Below, piece after piece: positions 33,793 through 45,652 of a DNA stretch of 64,000 nucleotides. Every line of letters starts with the position of its first letter. The stretch's first letter is position 1. The stretch covers positions 1,178,001 to 1,242,000 of the forward strand of contig JAJNNY010000001.1 of the NCBI GenBank assembly GCA_022453515.1, in the 5' to 3' direction. Position numbers and translations under genes: made by a program. The notes under the pieces were generated by a model, which did no database searches, had not been told where the DNA came from, and saw only the letters and a program-made list of their open reading frames with translations. This DNA is from Astrocystis sublimbata. Taxonomy: Eukaryota; Ascomycota; Sordariomycetes; Xylariales; Xylariaceae.

Positions 33793-35511
33793 AGTCTTTC
33801 TCGTCGTGGTTTTGCACTCGTAGTTGTTGTACTTCTCGTCGTTCCGTTTTTCTCTCTCTCAAAATCCCCCGCTTGTGTTTCGTAGCGATGGTAGTGTCAG
33901 CGAGTGGTGACAAGACGGGAGTGTCGAATGAGTGATGTTAATCATGCAAATATCTAAAGCTTGAAGACGAAATGCTGTGTATATCGCCCCTTCTCGCCTT
34001 CCCCCACACAGCTCTCCAATTGCGGTGAAAGAAATCTGGCCACCGACAGCGTGGATCGAAAGTGGGATGGATCCAGAGCTAGGCCCCTAGGTTGCGGCGA
34101 GGGACCGAAGGTGTGTACCTGACAGGGGGTCTAGCCTTAGATAGCTTTTCTTTACCCTTTCGGGCATCGAGTATCTCCCAATTGACCACTCAGCGCAACG
34201 CATTCCCTGCGTCGTACCACTGTGGGGGAGCCAGCACTAGATCGGCACCTTGGAGAGGGACTTGGGCCAGGCACCTTGGGGGGGCGAGGGGGCTTGGTTA
34301 GTAAGAATCGACTCAGGGTCTTCGGCTGCGCCCAAATGGCATATGCAACGCCTGAGTATTCCCAAACTTGGATGCCCCTTGGATAGGATTCGCTCTGCTA
34401 AAGCTATATCCTTCTAGTAACTCCTTTTCATAAATATACAACTACAGTAGTTGCATATATTCTTATGTTGCCGTCCTTTTTCGGCAGAGGAGAACAGGAG
34501 TGCACGGTAATCAGGGCAAACAACAGGATTAATTTCTCGCTTGATGTTGGTTTCCATATGTAGTACTAAGCGGGCTTTGCTCATTGTAGAACGGAGTTGA
34601 TATAATGTCAACAACAATATCTCAAGTGAGAGCCTAGAGCAAAAATCAAATCACCCGATTCTGAAAGCACATCCTGATACAAAAATGTGCTTCTAACAAA
34701 TTCGACATTCATTGTCAACAGTCAACAGTCAACAGTCAACAGTCAACATCACTCAGGCTCTCAGCATGTTGTTTAGTCTGTAATACTTTTATGGCGGCAA
34801 CTTACTAGGTGGGAATTTATCCATTCGTGTAGCCAAGATATTGCCCCTCGATCTCCTGAAATGACAGTCTGATACAAGAGATGTCAATTTGGTTCAAGCG
34901 AATTCCAAGATGACTGTTGTTATTCCATAACGTCAAAGGAGGGCTTGCCATACTCCAGTGTCCACGCCCACGTCCTCACCGCACAGAGGTATTTAACGTG
35001 ACATGCTCTACCTATACAAGTACATAGATACGACTCCAGATCATGCCTCAGGGGCTCAACATTACATGGCCCGTGGCCTCTCCCTCTATATCCACCGTGC
35101 CTTATTCGACCCCCTTGAGATACCGCTTCTCCATGCGCTCGAACCGAACTCCCAAGATGAAGTCCATGGAATCCAAATTTTATTGGTTTCAATCTCTGAA
35201 AACCCTTTTAAGTCTGTTCATGCATGGTGGCTGTTTGTTTAAAATAATAGAGTCTTCTGTCCCAGGCAGTCTCGAAAGGCTAAATTTGACTCTTGGGGGG
35301 GTTCTCAACCTGGTGACGTAAAGTTCACTGTCAATATCGCGCAAACAGCTTCGCAATAGTTCTAGCTTGCAAATATAGCCATGATGGTGCCTTTTTTCGT
35401 GACAAGACGAATACGGAAGGAATATACTAAGACAAGGAGATACGATCACATCGCTGGTTCGCTCTTCATCAGTGAAATTTGAGCCCGCTGTGACATCGCC
35501 TTCCACAATCC
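33793..35511. other. start of gene-poor interval
   Basis: Promoter side of the desaturase gene, then AT-richer DNA without a supported gene. A perfect five-copy heptamer repeat is at 34714-34748. From about 34380 the base composition shifts visibly toward A+T. Confidence 0.5.
34714..34748. repeat. five tandem copies of GTCAACA
   Basis: Five exact, uninterrupted 7-bp units. Each unit contains GTCAAC and, in reverse, GTTGAC. The array is intergenic, about 760 bp upstream of the tRNA gene. Confidence 0.9.
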
Positions 35512-35610
35512 GGTCCTATAGCTCAGTTGGTCAGAGCGTCGTACTAATACTCATGATTATTCATAGTATCGGTAATGCGAAGGCCGTGAGTTCAAGCCTC
35601 ACTGGGACCA
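35512..35610 (+). tRNA. tRNA-Ile(AAT) with 25-nt intron
   Basis: The sequence folds as a full cloverleaf of 74 nt after removal of an intron at 35550-35574. The acceptor stem is GGTCCTA/TGGGACC with discriminator A. The D-arm is GCTC...GAGC with AGTTGGTCA in the loop, the anticodon stem TCGTA/TGCGA with loop CTAATAA, and the T-arm GTGAG-TTCAAGC-CTCAC. The intron follows position 37, the canonical place for eukaryotic tRNA introns. The anticodon is AAT, read as IAU after deamination. The terminal CCA is not encoded. A T-rich tract (CTTTTTGATTTTT, about 35629-35641) lies a short distance downstream, as expected for Pol III termination. Confidence 0.95.
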
Positions 35611-37700
35611 GCATGTTATCTCTTTGCTACTTTTTGATTTTTGCAAATAGACCATGATGTGGTGGAGAACCCTTCGGAGCCGGACATGTACCCTAAGGGT
35701 TTGCGGAGTTAGGTGGGAGACAGCTACGTAGTCATGCAGATGAAACAGATATACCAAACTCGAATTCGTTTTGTCCCTCTTATAAGAGATATGGAATTCT
35801 CACGGTATTGTCTGGAACTTATCATGGGACATCTGCCAGCCCTATACCGGCGGAAGGGGTCCAGCATGTGGAGCATTTTTTAGTGCAAAAGTAGTCCTTA
35901 GTTCGTGATAAATGTACTCCGTACTGCAGGTTGGTAGGCATATTCCTGGCGTAAAAACATTGGGTAGCCTAGTTCTCACTGCACCCGAGTCAGGTAGCAT
36001 GTGGCCTCAAAATAAAACATTTACGTGTCCCTTGGGTCTACGAGGCAATTGTTCCGCCACGGTTTTGTGGCAGTTTACTTCTTGTCGTCTCCTGACCTAC
36101 TCACCTTTTGAATATGTTGCTGGCGAGCGGATGAGGTCTAATTTCCAGAACCATGGTTACGTAATAACCCTAACTACTCTCCAACCTGGTTCCATGCTAT
36201 ACCACGCATCATATGTTTCTTGGGGTACCTGACCTATGTCATTTGATGCCTGGGGGACGTTATTCTGATTCAAACAACCAGTCTCGATCATCAATTCGTT
36301 TCAACCTATTGGAAAACAATACAGAGCATATTATTGCCTAGCCCAGCCATGATGTCTTAGATTTTGGATTACCACGTGTGGTCAAGTCTTCTCTTACACT
36401 GGGCCAAAGGAAATGCAATGGTCAGGAGAATCATGGAGAAGCCTCAAGATCCAGCATCATGTCTTGGGATAATTACATGTCTGGGGATATCCGCCATGCC
36501 TCAATGTTGTGTTCCTAGTTTGGCCAGATGTAACAACGTTCAAATGGCGACACAATTCTCATGTCTCATGGATAAAGCCTCCAAGATAACATTACGCGTC
36601 AACAACACTGATGATTCGTTGAGTCTGCAACTATATCTAGACAACGAATCTAGACCAACGAAATCTACGACAGTGGCAGAATATTGGCTGCAAGCAATCT
36701 CCATGCGGCAACTTACAGCCCCATAAACGAATAGGTCTCGAGAGTGAGTATCTAAACAAGGACAGCAACAGTGGGGCGGGCTTGAGTTCGGATGGGACGA
36801 GATGGTTCGACAAGAGTCATGTTATAGGTGACGAAGCGGCTCTTGGTTATGACTTCCGCTCGGCAAGAACGGAGCTAATACGTAGGACTTGGAAGCAGCG
36901 GACGTGCAATATTGCTTCTGAGTGACGTGGTTCGGCGCGGATGGGTACTTTCGGATGGCAAGGCGTATTGGCAAGGCGTACTGGGCGGAATGCCTACTAC
37001 GTATGGTAAGTACGTAGGCAGGCTGTGCTGTTGTCGTCTCCAAGCAAAGTTTGCTCCATGCCGTGATGAATATGTACTATTTTGTTAGAATACGAGCCAA
37101 ACTACAAGGTTAGCCAAATAAAATATTATGGTGAGACCGTGCTGCATTTTCAACTGAAGTGAGGTTGACACAATTCAGATCAAGCAGACTAAGTTGGTGA
37201 ACAACGACTGCATTTATTGGGATGGCTGGGTAAACAGGAGCGAGCATCTACTAATAATACAGTCCTGCGTAATGAACAAGGATTGTGCTTACTGCCTTAT
37301 CTCATCCCTGACATTTCGAGATTCTTGGGTATCATAGTCTAACCTGTAGGGGGATAAAGAGCCTTGGAAACTTGCTTTGTATTGGCCCGGAAGCTGACGG
37401 ACAATCATGTGGTCTTAAACTTGCTGTATGTATGTATGCTGACATACATTTCGCAATGGGTTCCGTGTGGTGCTTTTCTTTAGCCAGCTATATAATTATT
37501 TGCATAAGAAAATGTTGCTTTTGGGTCTGCCAGCACTCGACGGAAGTGTTCCGAGCGCGCGACCACTGTTCTGATTTTCATGCCATAGGAGTTGTCGCGG
37601 GAATTGTCCCGTCCTGGCGCGATTAAAGCCCCCATGCTAGGTCATTACCCACGGATGTGAATGAGAAGGCTATGATATCATCCCCTTATCATGCAATTGC
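35611..37700. other. gene-poor AT-rich interval
   Basis: About 2.1 kb without a recognisable gene. Open frames of up to 120 codons (for example about 36364-36726 on the + strand) show no family signature. I see no transposase, reverse transcriptase or terminal repeats. Confidence 0.5.
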
Positions 37701-39837
37701 TTAAGCTACCCGCGGTGACCGACTGAAGAAACATGTGCGTCGTATTCCCGATTGCATGGCTTTTTGATAAGAAACCCAAGCCTCTATTCCTTTGGGTGGG
37801 CCTGGGACGCAAGGAGGAGGAGCAAGACCTGCATATGAGGCTGGTGCAGCTTGCCCCGATGATGGATTCACATCGACTTCGCTGCTTTTGCCCTCATACA
37901 TGGCCCCCAGGTGTACGTTGGGGCCAGACTGTAACACCATGGTCGGAGTCGCACTCAACGAGTTTACCTTTTCTTTCGGTTCATTCAAGGTTCGTTGGCC
38001 AACGATGTCTCCGCCGTATTCCATACTTTCGAACCTAGTTGCGGGGTCGAAACTAAGCAACACCAAAGCCTTCTGTTCTTTGGAGTCCACGCTATCTGCC
38101 GCTGCGTAGATTATAGAGCGATCGTCACCATCTGCAGCCACCACGCAATAACGCTGCCCGTCGCCTTTGAGTAGGCGCTGAACCTCGTCCAAAGAGGGGT
38201 CTGGCCCCAATGTCTCTTGCTCCGGTGGCCAAATATATATCGTATTGGCTTGTGAAGGCTGCATTGATGGTTGGTTAGGGTCTTCGCTGGGGGTCCGTGT
38301 CTCATCCAATGCCGACTTTTCCATTACAATGCGTGATTCCGGCTCTAGTCTCCTGTAGCCAGTCCGGAGACGTAGCTGCCCGTGATCGACTGAACCCATG
38401 GATGTATCCTCGATCAGATCAACGAAGGTATGGCAGGATCGAATGTATGTGCTGAAGAACGTCTTGCTACGCACCAGTAGTGAAGCAACAGAGCTGTCGT
38501 CTCCCGCGTGAACATAGTCGGATCGTCGGGATGGAATAGGGGTATCGCTTTGTGGGCGGTCACCTATTCTCCTAGCTGTGGCGGCTCTAACCCTTTCCTG
38601 ACCCTGCTGAATACTCTGCTGGCAAAATACGACCTCGGTAGTGTAGTACATGCGGTAGCTCGTGCTTCCGCCATTCAGCCACTCTTTCCTGCACTCCAGG
38701 ATGACGATGCTGCCGTTGGATTCGTCCTTCTCCAGCGAGAGAAATCCCCAACGCTCGTCAAGCGGGCCTTCTGAGTGCATTCTCCTCCAGCTATATTCGT
38801 CGTTCATGACTTCCATGTTTTGAACAATTGGAGTATTCAGGGGTACTCGGAAACAGTAGTAATGGGATGTCCAATCGGGATTGTCGGCTTCAAAAAGACG
38901 TTGATTGGAGAGACCATAGAGATAGCCGCCAAAGATCTCGAAACAAGCTGTCGACCCTATGTCGGATCCGGCCATGTCTGAAAGATACAAGCCGGGATAG
39001 TCAAAGTGAGAACACTTGTCGAGATCATAGCCTTTCAGGACCCATTTTCGGAAACCATCAGCTCCCGTCAAAGAGTGTGTGCCATAATACAGATAATCGG
39101 CGTTGTTTCTGACGAATAGCTTTCTTGTAGAAGGTAGGAGTATCCCATCGATGACTTGCTGAGTTTGAGGTTTGAAGATAAGAAGCCAGTGCTCTGTATG
39201 GGGTAGAGCGAAAGAGTACAGGCAGCTCACAATCCCTTCTGCTTGGTAGAGAATTTTGAATTTATACTTACGGCACTGAATTGCTCTCACAAGGACACTC
39301 TCCGGAAGGGATGCACGTATAAGCATGGGAATGCTTACTGCTAGCTCCCAGTCGGTCGGCCCATGCACGTCAATCATCCGAAGCCAGCGGTTTGGGCTTA
39401 GGCTTGGGCTTGCATCGATTGTTGTTATGTAGCACAGTTTCCCACCGAGGAATTTGTACGATTCAGCCCGAGCAATGATCCCCACGACGTATGGGGAAGC
39501 TCGCGATATGGCATCTCGTCGCTTGACTATCCGGCGCAGTGCCCTAGCAAATGCCCCGTTTTGAAGCGCCTCCCGTGTCTCCAGGGAAGCCGGTACCTTG
39601 CTCTAGCCAAAGATGTCAGTTGTTGTTTTATCCCGCGAGATTTTCTGGTATGATCTCTCAAGGGTCGATACTCACGGTTACGACTCGCATGCAGAAGCGG
39701 TCTTCACGTATGAGATATTCAAAGTGTTTACTACATAATGACCAGTTGAAAATATCTTCGATCTCTAGGTCGTCTGCAATATACAAGACTAGTTCGTAGG
39801 GAAGTTGCTGTAACCCTGGAGGCTCGGATAAAGTCAT
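37701..39837 (-). CDS. F-box domain protein of unknown substrate
   Basis: Probable substrate receptor of an SCF ubiquitin ligase. Two exons, 39837-39676 and 39602-37701, with a 73-nt phase-0 intron (GTGAGT...GCTAG), encode 687 residues. The first exon carries the F-box itself: LQQLPYELVLYIADDLEIED, then IFNWSLCSKHFEYLIRED. The remainder resembles the large family of fungal F-box proteins with an irregular beta-rich C-terminal region (YLYYGTHSLTGADGF, GYLYGLSNQRLFEADNPDW, HYYCFRVPLN). The last ~200 residues look disordered (Pro/Ser/Gln-rich). No WD40 or LRR repeats are visible. It sits isolated inside the gene-poor interval and its codon usage is less GC-biased than that of the housekeeping neighbours, consistent with an accessory gene. 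Confidence 0.8.
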
Positions 39838-42800
39838 TTGATCTGACCGTCACTTGGCCAGGGACAACACCCTCCAGAGTCGAATGAATAACAAGTATTA
39901 GCGACCTCATTGGCACGGAAGTAGTTTAACTTCTAGTAAAGGTTGAATCCACTGCTCAATATGCAAGCGTCTTAAATACCTAGGTGGGAAGAGCAAGACA
40001 CTCCCTGATTACGGCTGTTCCCACTTACTTCTCTTGACTTCTCTCGAAACTGATAGGTACCCGCGCCACGAGGAAGCTGCTCTGAATGAGGCTACATTGG
40101 CTTACAACAGCCCTTGTTAGCATCGGAGAAGGGCTTGAGCCTCAAATTGTACTAACCGACCTATGAGAATCAATTAATTAAACCCTTTCAATTGATTCCA
40201 TTCTGGACCCCCCGCTAAAGGTAGCCTGCATAAATATCATCAGTCCTCCGATCCCTCCATCTACTACTATAAGTATAGATTTGCCTACAACTCTAGTAGT
40301 AGTGTTATCGTCTGCATATGGTTTGAATGTCACTTGCCCCCAATAGGCACACAAATTCAAGGCCCCCAACTTACAAGTTCCACATCAAAGAAAATATGGA
40401 TAAGTCACAAGACACAATTACGGTTGATACTTTCTTTGCCAATCTCGCAGCTGCGATTCCCCTCACTTTGCAACCCCCTCAATATACAAGGCAAGGCTGC
40501 GCTGCGCAGTACAGTACAATAGCGCCACCGTTCTGAATGGGGCCCTACTAATTTGGTTGGATGCGGCTCTGCTGTCGCATCGCAACTGAGAGCGGAGGTG
40601 GTCTAGACACATGATAGGAGCAAAGCTATCCCCTCTAAATGAGTAGGGAGCACTATCTAGCGAGTATTTCTACCAACAACTCGATTTATCCTTTCGTGTG
40701 CGATAAGCTGCCCCGACAACGCCAGACAAACACATCCAAGTCGTATCTGAGACAAGTTGAGCAAACTTGGTTACAACAAAGGTGTGACTTCCTGATGTTG
40801 GATGCCCCTACCTGCATTTCAGCTGGAAACCCGCAAGATGATAGAAACGAAGCACGCCGCTTGCCGGTCAGCCTGAACACTCCCTTGGGCCGAGTCAATT
40901 CACAACGGCAGATCGACCAATACGATCTGTGATGCCCAGCCTCTCGCGTGCTCTTCGTATGATCTTTACGGGATACCGAGAAAAAAAAGAAGGAGCCTCA
41001 GCGTCGCATCAGTCTGCTTGTGGGGACCACGTCATCTCAACGGGAATAGGCATTGCGCCTCGGTAGCATGGAAAAGCTGACGCCTCGGACGGTACCGACA
41101 ACACGGACCCCATGGAGAAGGTGCACGATGTAGTACCACTTGCGCAGTTTAGATCCATTATTGAAATGGTCAAGCAAATGGATGGCCAGTGGGGTCTGAG
41201 TGACCTAGGCTCGAAGGCCATGTCGGGCCGATGTACATCATAGACAGCAGTATGAAAGCTGGTCTTTTACTCCAAGTCTAGTGTTCACGATGACCTAGTA
41301 TCTATGACTAACGTCTATGTGCCAGTGACCTCCTGGCGGTAGCCCATTGAGAAAGCAACGCTGACAAAGCACATATGTCACAATTTGGACTCATAGCGAA
41401 GCTGCCCTGGGAATATTGTTTGCCTACGTTTATCAAAAGCAATTCGCTGGAAAAAGTCATCGGCCGATGAATGGGCAGGGTGACCTTCGTTAGCGCGGAC
41501 ACGTATTGTTTGCGTATTCGCCATGGGACGATTGCCACTTCGGCGGTAACCGAGACAAAATTTTTCTTCTGGTCATAAAAGTGTCGAGCTGAGGCTTCTA
41601 TAGTCTTCCTTTGCCATGGTGAGTGATTCGTCGAATTTTATCCCTTCGAGTCTAATTCACAGGCGTACACTAAACCATTGGCTGGAAATTGCTATTGATG
41701 GTGCTGCTAATGTACCATCCCACCGCCCTTCCTGTGTAATAATACCTATGGTCGTACAGCATGAAAAGTGTCTTGTGACAAATGGAAAGGCGTTCACTCC
41801 ATGAAACACGATTGTATGAGACTCACCTTTCACAAAGGAATGAGTGCCAAGTTTTGAAGGAACTCATGATATGAGAGGACGCGTGCAGAGCAATCATTTG
41901 CGCGATATTGGTCTTGGCTTACCTCTCAAATTGCAGAAACTCCATCACATGTTGCTGCTAAGGTAGTGAGATGTTACCTGCCCAACCGTGCGCAAGCGCA
42001 TATAGTTGCCTCACTCGGGACAACATTATAGCGTACAAAGCGTCCAATAGGATACCAACCGTATTGCGCTATAAAACAGGCATATTCTCTATGTCAGCGG
42101 AACTTACACATGATTAGCTGATGAAACCGGAGGCGGGACACCCGCTGATATAACCATGGAGCGATAGTGCAAGAGAAGGTATCATGAATATATAAAAACT
42201 AGATTTGACATCACATACAAGAGGCACTGGATGGATAAGCTGAGCCATGTGGTTGGAGAACACATGAATATAGAGAATGAATGTATCAGGATATAATTAA
42301 ATTTATAGTGTCTTTTGAAGTTTTTATAGTTTATCATAGTGTTGGACAAAAATGATTAGAAAGTCTAGTGCTTCCACTACTTTAAGCGACAACCTCATAG
42401 AAAATAGACGACAGTACAGATAAGCCATGCCGTCAGATTCTCTCATTGCATCTTTGCCCAGAGCCAGTTGCCATCAAAGGCTCACCGTTAAGCAAATAAC
42501 TAGGTAATTATCACCATTGTATCAGGAGGGGAACCTTTCCTTTCCATCTAGGAATTTAGCACCTATCCGGCCCATGCCTGGTGGCCCATCTTCGACGGTT
42601 ATTCATTCTATACCGGACCGTGGCGTCAAGATTTTGGTTACACCAAGTCACCACAATGATGTCAGACTATGACAGTGTAATTAGAAATAAACTGTTGATG
42701 AATCCAAGAAACTTTGACCAAGGAACTAAACGATAGATAGTTATTCTTCACATGGCTGATCTCATGAGGGAATCTTGACGCAAGGACTGGCAGTTTGCTT

Positions 42801-44179
42801 TAACTTTGCGGAAATTGATTCATTTTAATTACATATACGATTGCTATTGGCTTATGATGGGAGACCCATGCCCAAGGCGCCAACTACAAGCATTGAAGGC
42901 AAAACAATGATTACATGCACAAAAGCTACCAAATTACGCCAATAAACGACAAGTCCATCCATTAATATAGGTCTATTATACAGGGAGTTTGTGTCACATG
43001 ACACGGACAACCTGTCAGTGGGGAGAGTTGAATTGTATTACATCAAGAGCCTCCTCATGCAGCCAGTATCTTGGATCAAGATTCTATACTTTATGCAACT
43101 CATTTGCGAGAATCAGGCAGAAGGTATCGATCGAGGAGGATATACAAAGACCGAATCATATTGTCACCGCCCACGGTTCTGACTGGGGTCGCCCTCAGAC
43201 ATGCCGCGGCCTTGCCTTACGTCGCGATCATGTTGCTATGGATTCATTAACGTATCGAAATGAAGGCACGGGGTAGGTTGGACACATACAGCGTTCCATC
43301 TTGCTTCTTTGAGCGAGTAGCGTGTATAGCTGATGCGGTTTATGTTAGTGATTGACTCCAAGCAAAGGTAGAAAACTGGATTCAGGGGAGATATACGCGA
43401 ATAAGACACATGCCATGCAAAAAGCGGCAGCGGGCGCCATGATGGTCTTTTCTGGCATCAGCATACGAACATGGGCCACGTCAGCAATGGACATACCCGA
43501 GGCGTGAGGTTCCCCCTCGGTGCCATCCTGCCAATACCTCTCGCGTACTTCTTAAAGCAGGCTGCGGGATGATTGGGTTGTAAGGCTTTCTTGGCGGAAG
43601 GCGAGACAATCGCGCTTTGTGTACTAGCCTTGGTTTTATAATACGACGAGACTGAGAGCCGAAAACAAGTAAGTATGCAGTCCAAAACCCAAAGAGAACT
43701 ATTACAATGAGAAGCGGCTAGTTCAGGCTATAGGCTCAAGTATGGGCGAATGAGATAATAGGCAACTCTACTACTCGTCTAGAAGTTGTATTTTGCGGTG
43801 CAGTGCGATGGATGCGCAAGGGAAGCTGCATTGATCATACCACTTTGTGACAGTGCGAATACAAATCGCACTGTATCTCGAACTGTGTGTGTCTATTCTT
43901 GGAGCCTTTAGATTACGTAAGTGGGATGAGTGGTAGGCGCTGTAAGTGTACCTGGGTGCCTGGGCCCTTTGTCCCGCTGCCAGTGCCAGATGTCATTGAA
44001 GTTCATACCACTGCTATGTACCTCCAGCCAGATTTCAACCTGCAACTTTCAACTCTCACCACGTTCACGTCCAACAACGCCGCAGGAGAACAGCTGGTTC
44101 CTCTCGCTCTCCGCCATCTGAACAATATCGGCCATGCCTTGGCCAGTTCAGATAAAGTGCTGTGATCCCCAACGGCACC
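39838..44179. other. 4.3-kb gene desert
   Basis: No supported gene. The core (about 41805-42990) has no open frame of 60 codons on either strand and is very A+T-rich. It could be a repeat decayed by RIP-like C-to-T mutation, or simply neutral spacer. The last 300 bp before 44180 is the leader of the J-protein gene. An open frame there (43887-44165) is upstream of, and out of connection with, that gene. Confidence 0.5.
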
Positions 44180-45359
44180 ATGTCTTCCAGTAACGCTCTG
44201 TCCCTGATGGGATGGATGTTTCTACCCAACGTACGTGTACCGATACTCTTTATCCCTGGCGAGCCTGGTACTGCAACGCCATGACACACACGATAGAAAA
44301 GCTGCTAACGCGCGCCTCTCTCCCATCGCACAGCTCGTCACCGGCTGGGTCCAGTCCATCTATTACGGGCTCGCCATCCGCGCTGGCGACCCGCGACCAC
44401 CTCCGAACTCGCCTCGCTGGCAGCTGCACCGGCGGCGCATCCACACCCTCGTCATAACACTCTACTTGCTGTACACCATCTACGAGGCCGACTACGACCT
44501 GCAGCGGTCCGGCTCCTTCTACCAGTCTCTCAGCGTGCCCTTCGACGCCACCGAGCGCGAGATCAAGAGCCGCTTCCGCCGCCTCGCCGCCCTCTACCAC
44601 CCCGATAAGGTCGCCCAGGGACCCTCGACCGGCGACTTCTTCATCCACCTGAAGACGGCCTCGGACACACTCACCGACCCGGCTCAGCGGTTCGCGTACG
44701 AGCGCTTCGGCCCGGACATTGTCTACTGGCGCAACTGCGTCACCCTGCGCGACTATGTTTGGAAGGGCCTGCAGACGACTGTCATCCCGCACTACGCCAT
44801 GGCTGCCGTCGGTCTGTATGGCCTGGGTCTGCTCGGCTACCTCGAGTTCGGCCGCTACTGGCGTTGGGTGACGCTGCTGGCCCTGTGCGCCTTCGAAGCC
44901 CACACCGTCATGCGCCCGCGCTTCCCCGCCTTCGTCGAGACCCTCGTGAACCCCTTGCTCCTGCGCTTCACCTCCCATGCGCCCTATCTGCCATTCCAGG
45001 TCGTTGCTCTCGCTCGTCGCGTCGCCATCGCCATATACATCGCCTTCGGACAGCTCGGCCCCGTACTTCAGGCTGGTCGGACCCAGGAGGCCGCCGCGGG
45101 CGAGAGGGCCCTGAAGCAGAACCTCGACCGTCTCGAGCAAACAGCCAGGCTGATGGATGTAGACGCGAACCGTCTCTTGGAGCTTGAGATGGCACCTTTT
45201 GCTGGCGATCCGGAGATTATCCAGGACATGCGATCTAAGCTGAAGGAGTGGCTTGTGCAGAACACGATCCGCGCTGATCCCATGGTTCGGGACGCTCTGG
45301 GTAGATCGATGCAGAAGAGACGGGTCGATGCACCTGCAGGCGCTAGAGGCACTAAATAG
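44180..45359 (+). CDS. membrane-associated J-domain (DnaJ) chaperone
   Basis: Hsp70 co-chaperone, probably of the ER membrane. Exons 44180-44230 and 44334-45359 (103-nt phase-0 intron) encode 358 residues. A hydrophobic N-terminal segment (LSLMGWMFLPNLVTGWVQSIYY) is followed by a second (IHTLVITLYLLYTIY). The J domain covers about residues 77-145: SFYQSLSVPFDATEREIKSR, the HPD triad at residues 106-108 (LYHPDKV), and FAYERFGPD. A further hydrophobic hairpin (AMAAVGLYGLGLLGYLEFGRYWRWVTLLALCAF) and a helical C-terminal region follow. The intact HPD implies it can stimulate an Hsp70 ATPase. The layout suits the fungal membrane-associated DnaJ family; the exact compartment is inferred. It converges with the MFS gene (293 bp between stops). 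Confidence 0.88.
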
Positions 45360-45652
45360 ATAACTTCTTGAATAAACTGATAGATACTTTTAAATAAATA
45401 TGTTAACGCGTCTGGCATGCATGTACATGTGACTGATGCGGAGCGATTGCAAGACGGATATATTGAGATTTCATAACCAGTATCGAAAAATGAGGTTAAA
45501 ACACACTTTTTGGTCCCGCCTAATGCTATGTAATGTTATCCAATGACGCCAGAATCAAAAAACGGCTGCCGCCGCATAGCTTGTTATATACAAAAAGGAG
45601 TATTTTCGCGGTCCCGAGCATTCATATCCAAAGCCACCAACCGACCTACTTC

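Noticed and set aside
36364..36726. 120-codon + frame in the AT-rich interval
   Set aside because: No homology signature, and isolated in a gene-poor stretch. A frame of this length is expected occasionally by chance over several kb.
44250..45140. 296-codon frame antisense to the J-protein gene
   Set aside because: Composition shadow of the + strand coding exon, which has an intact HPD J domain.
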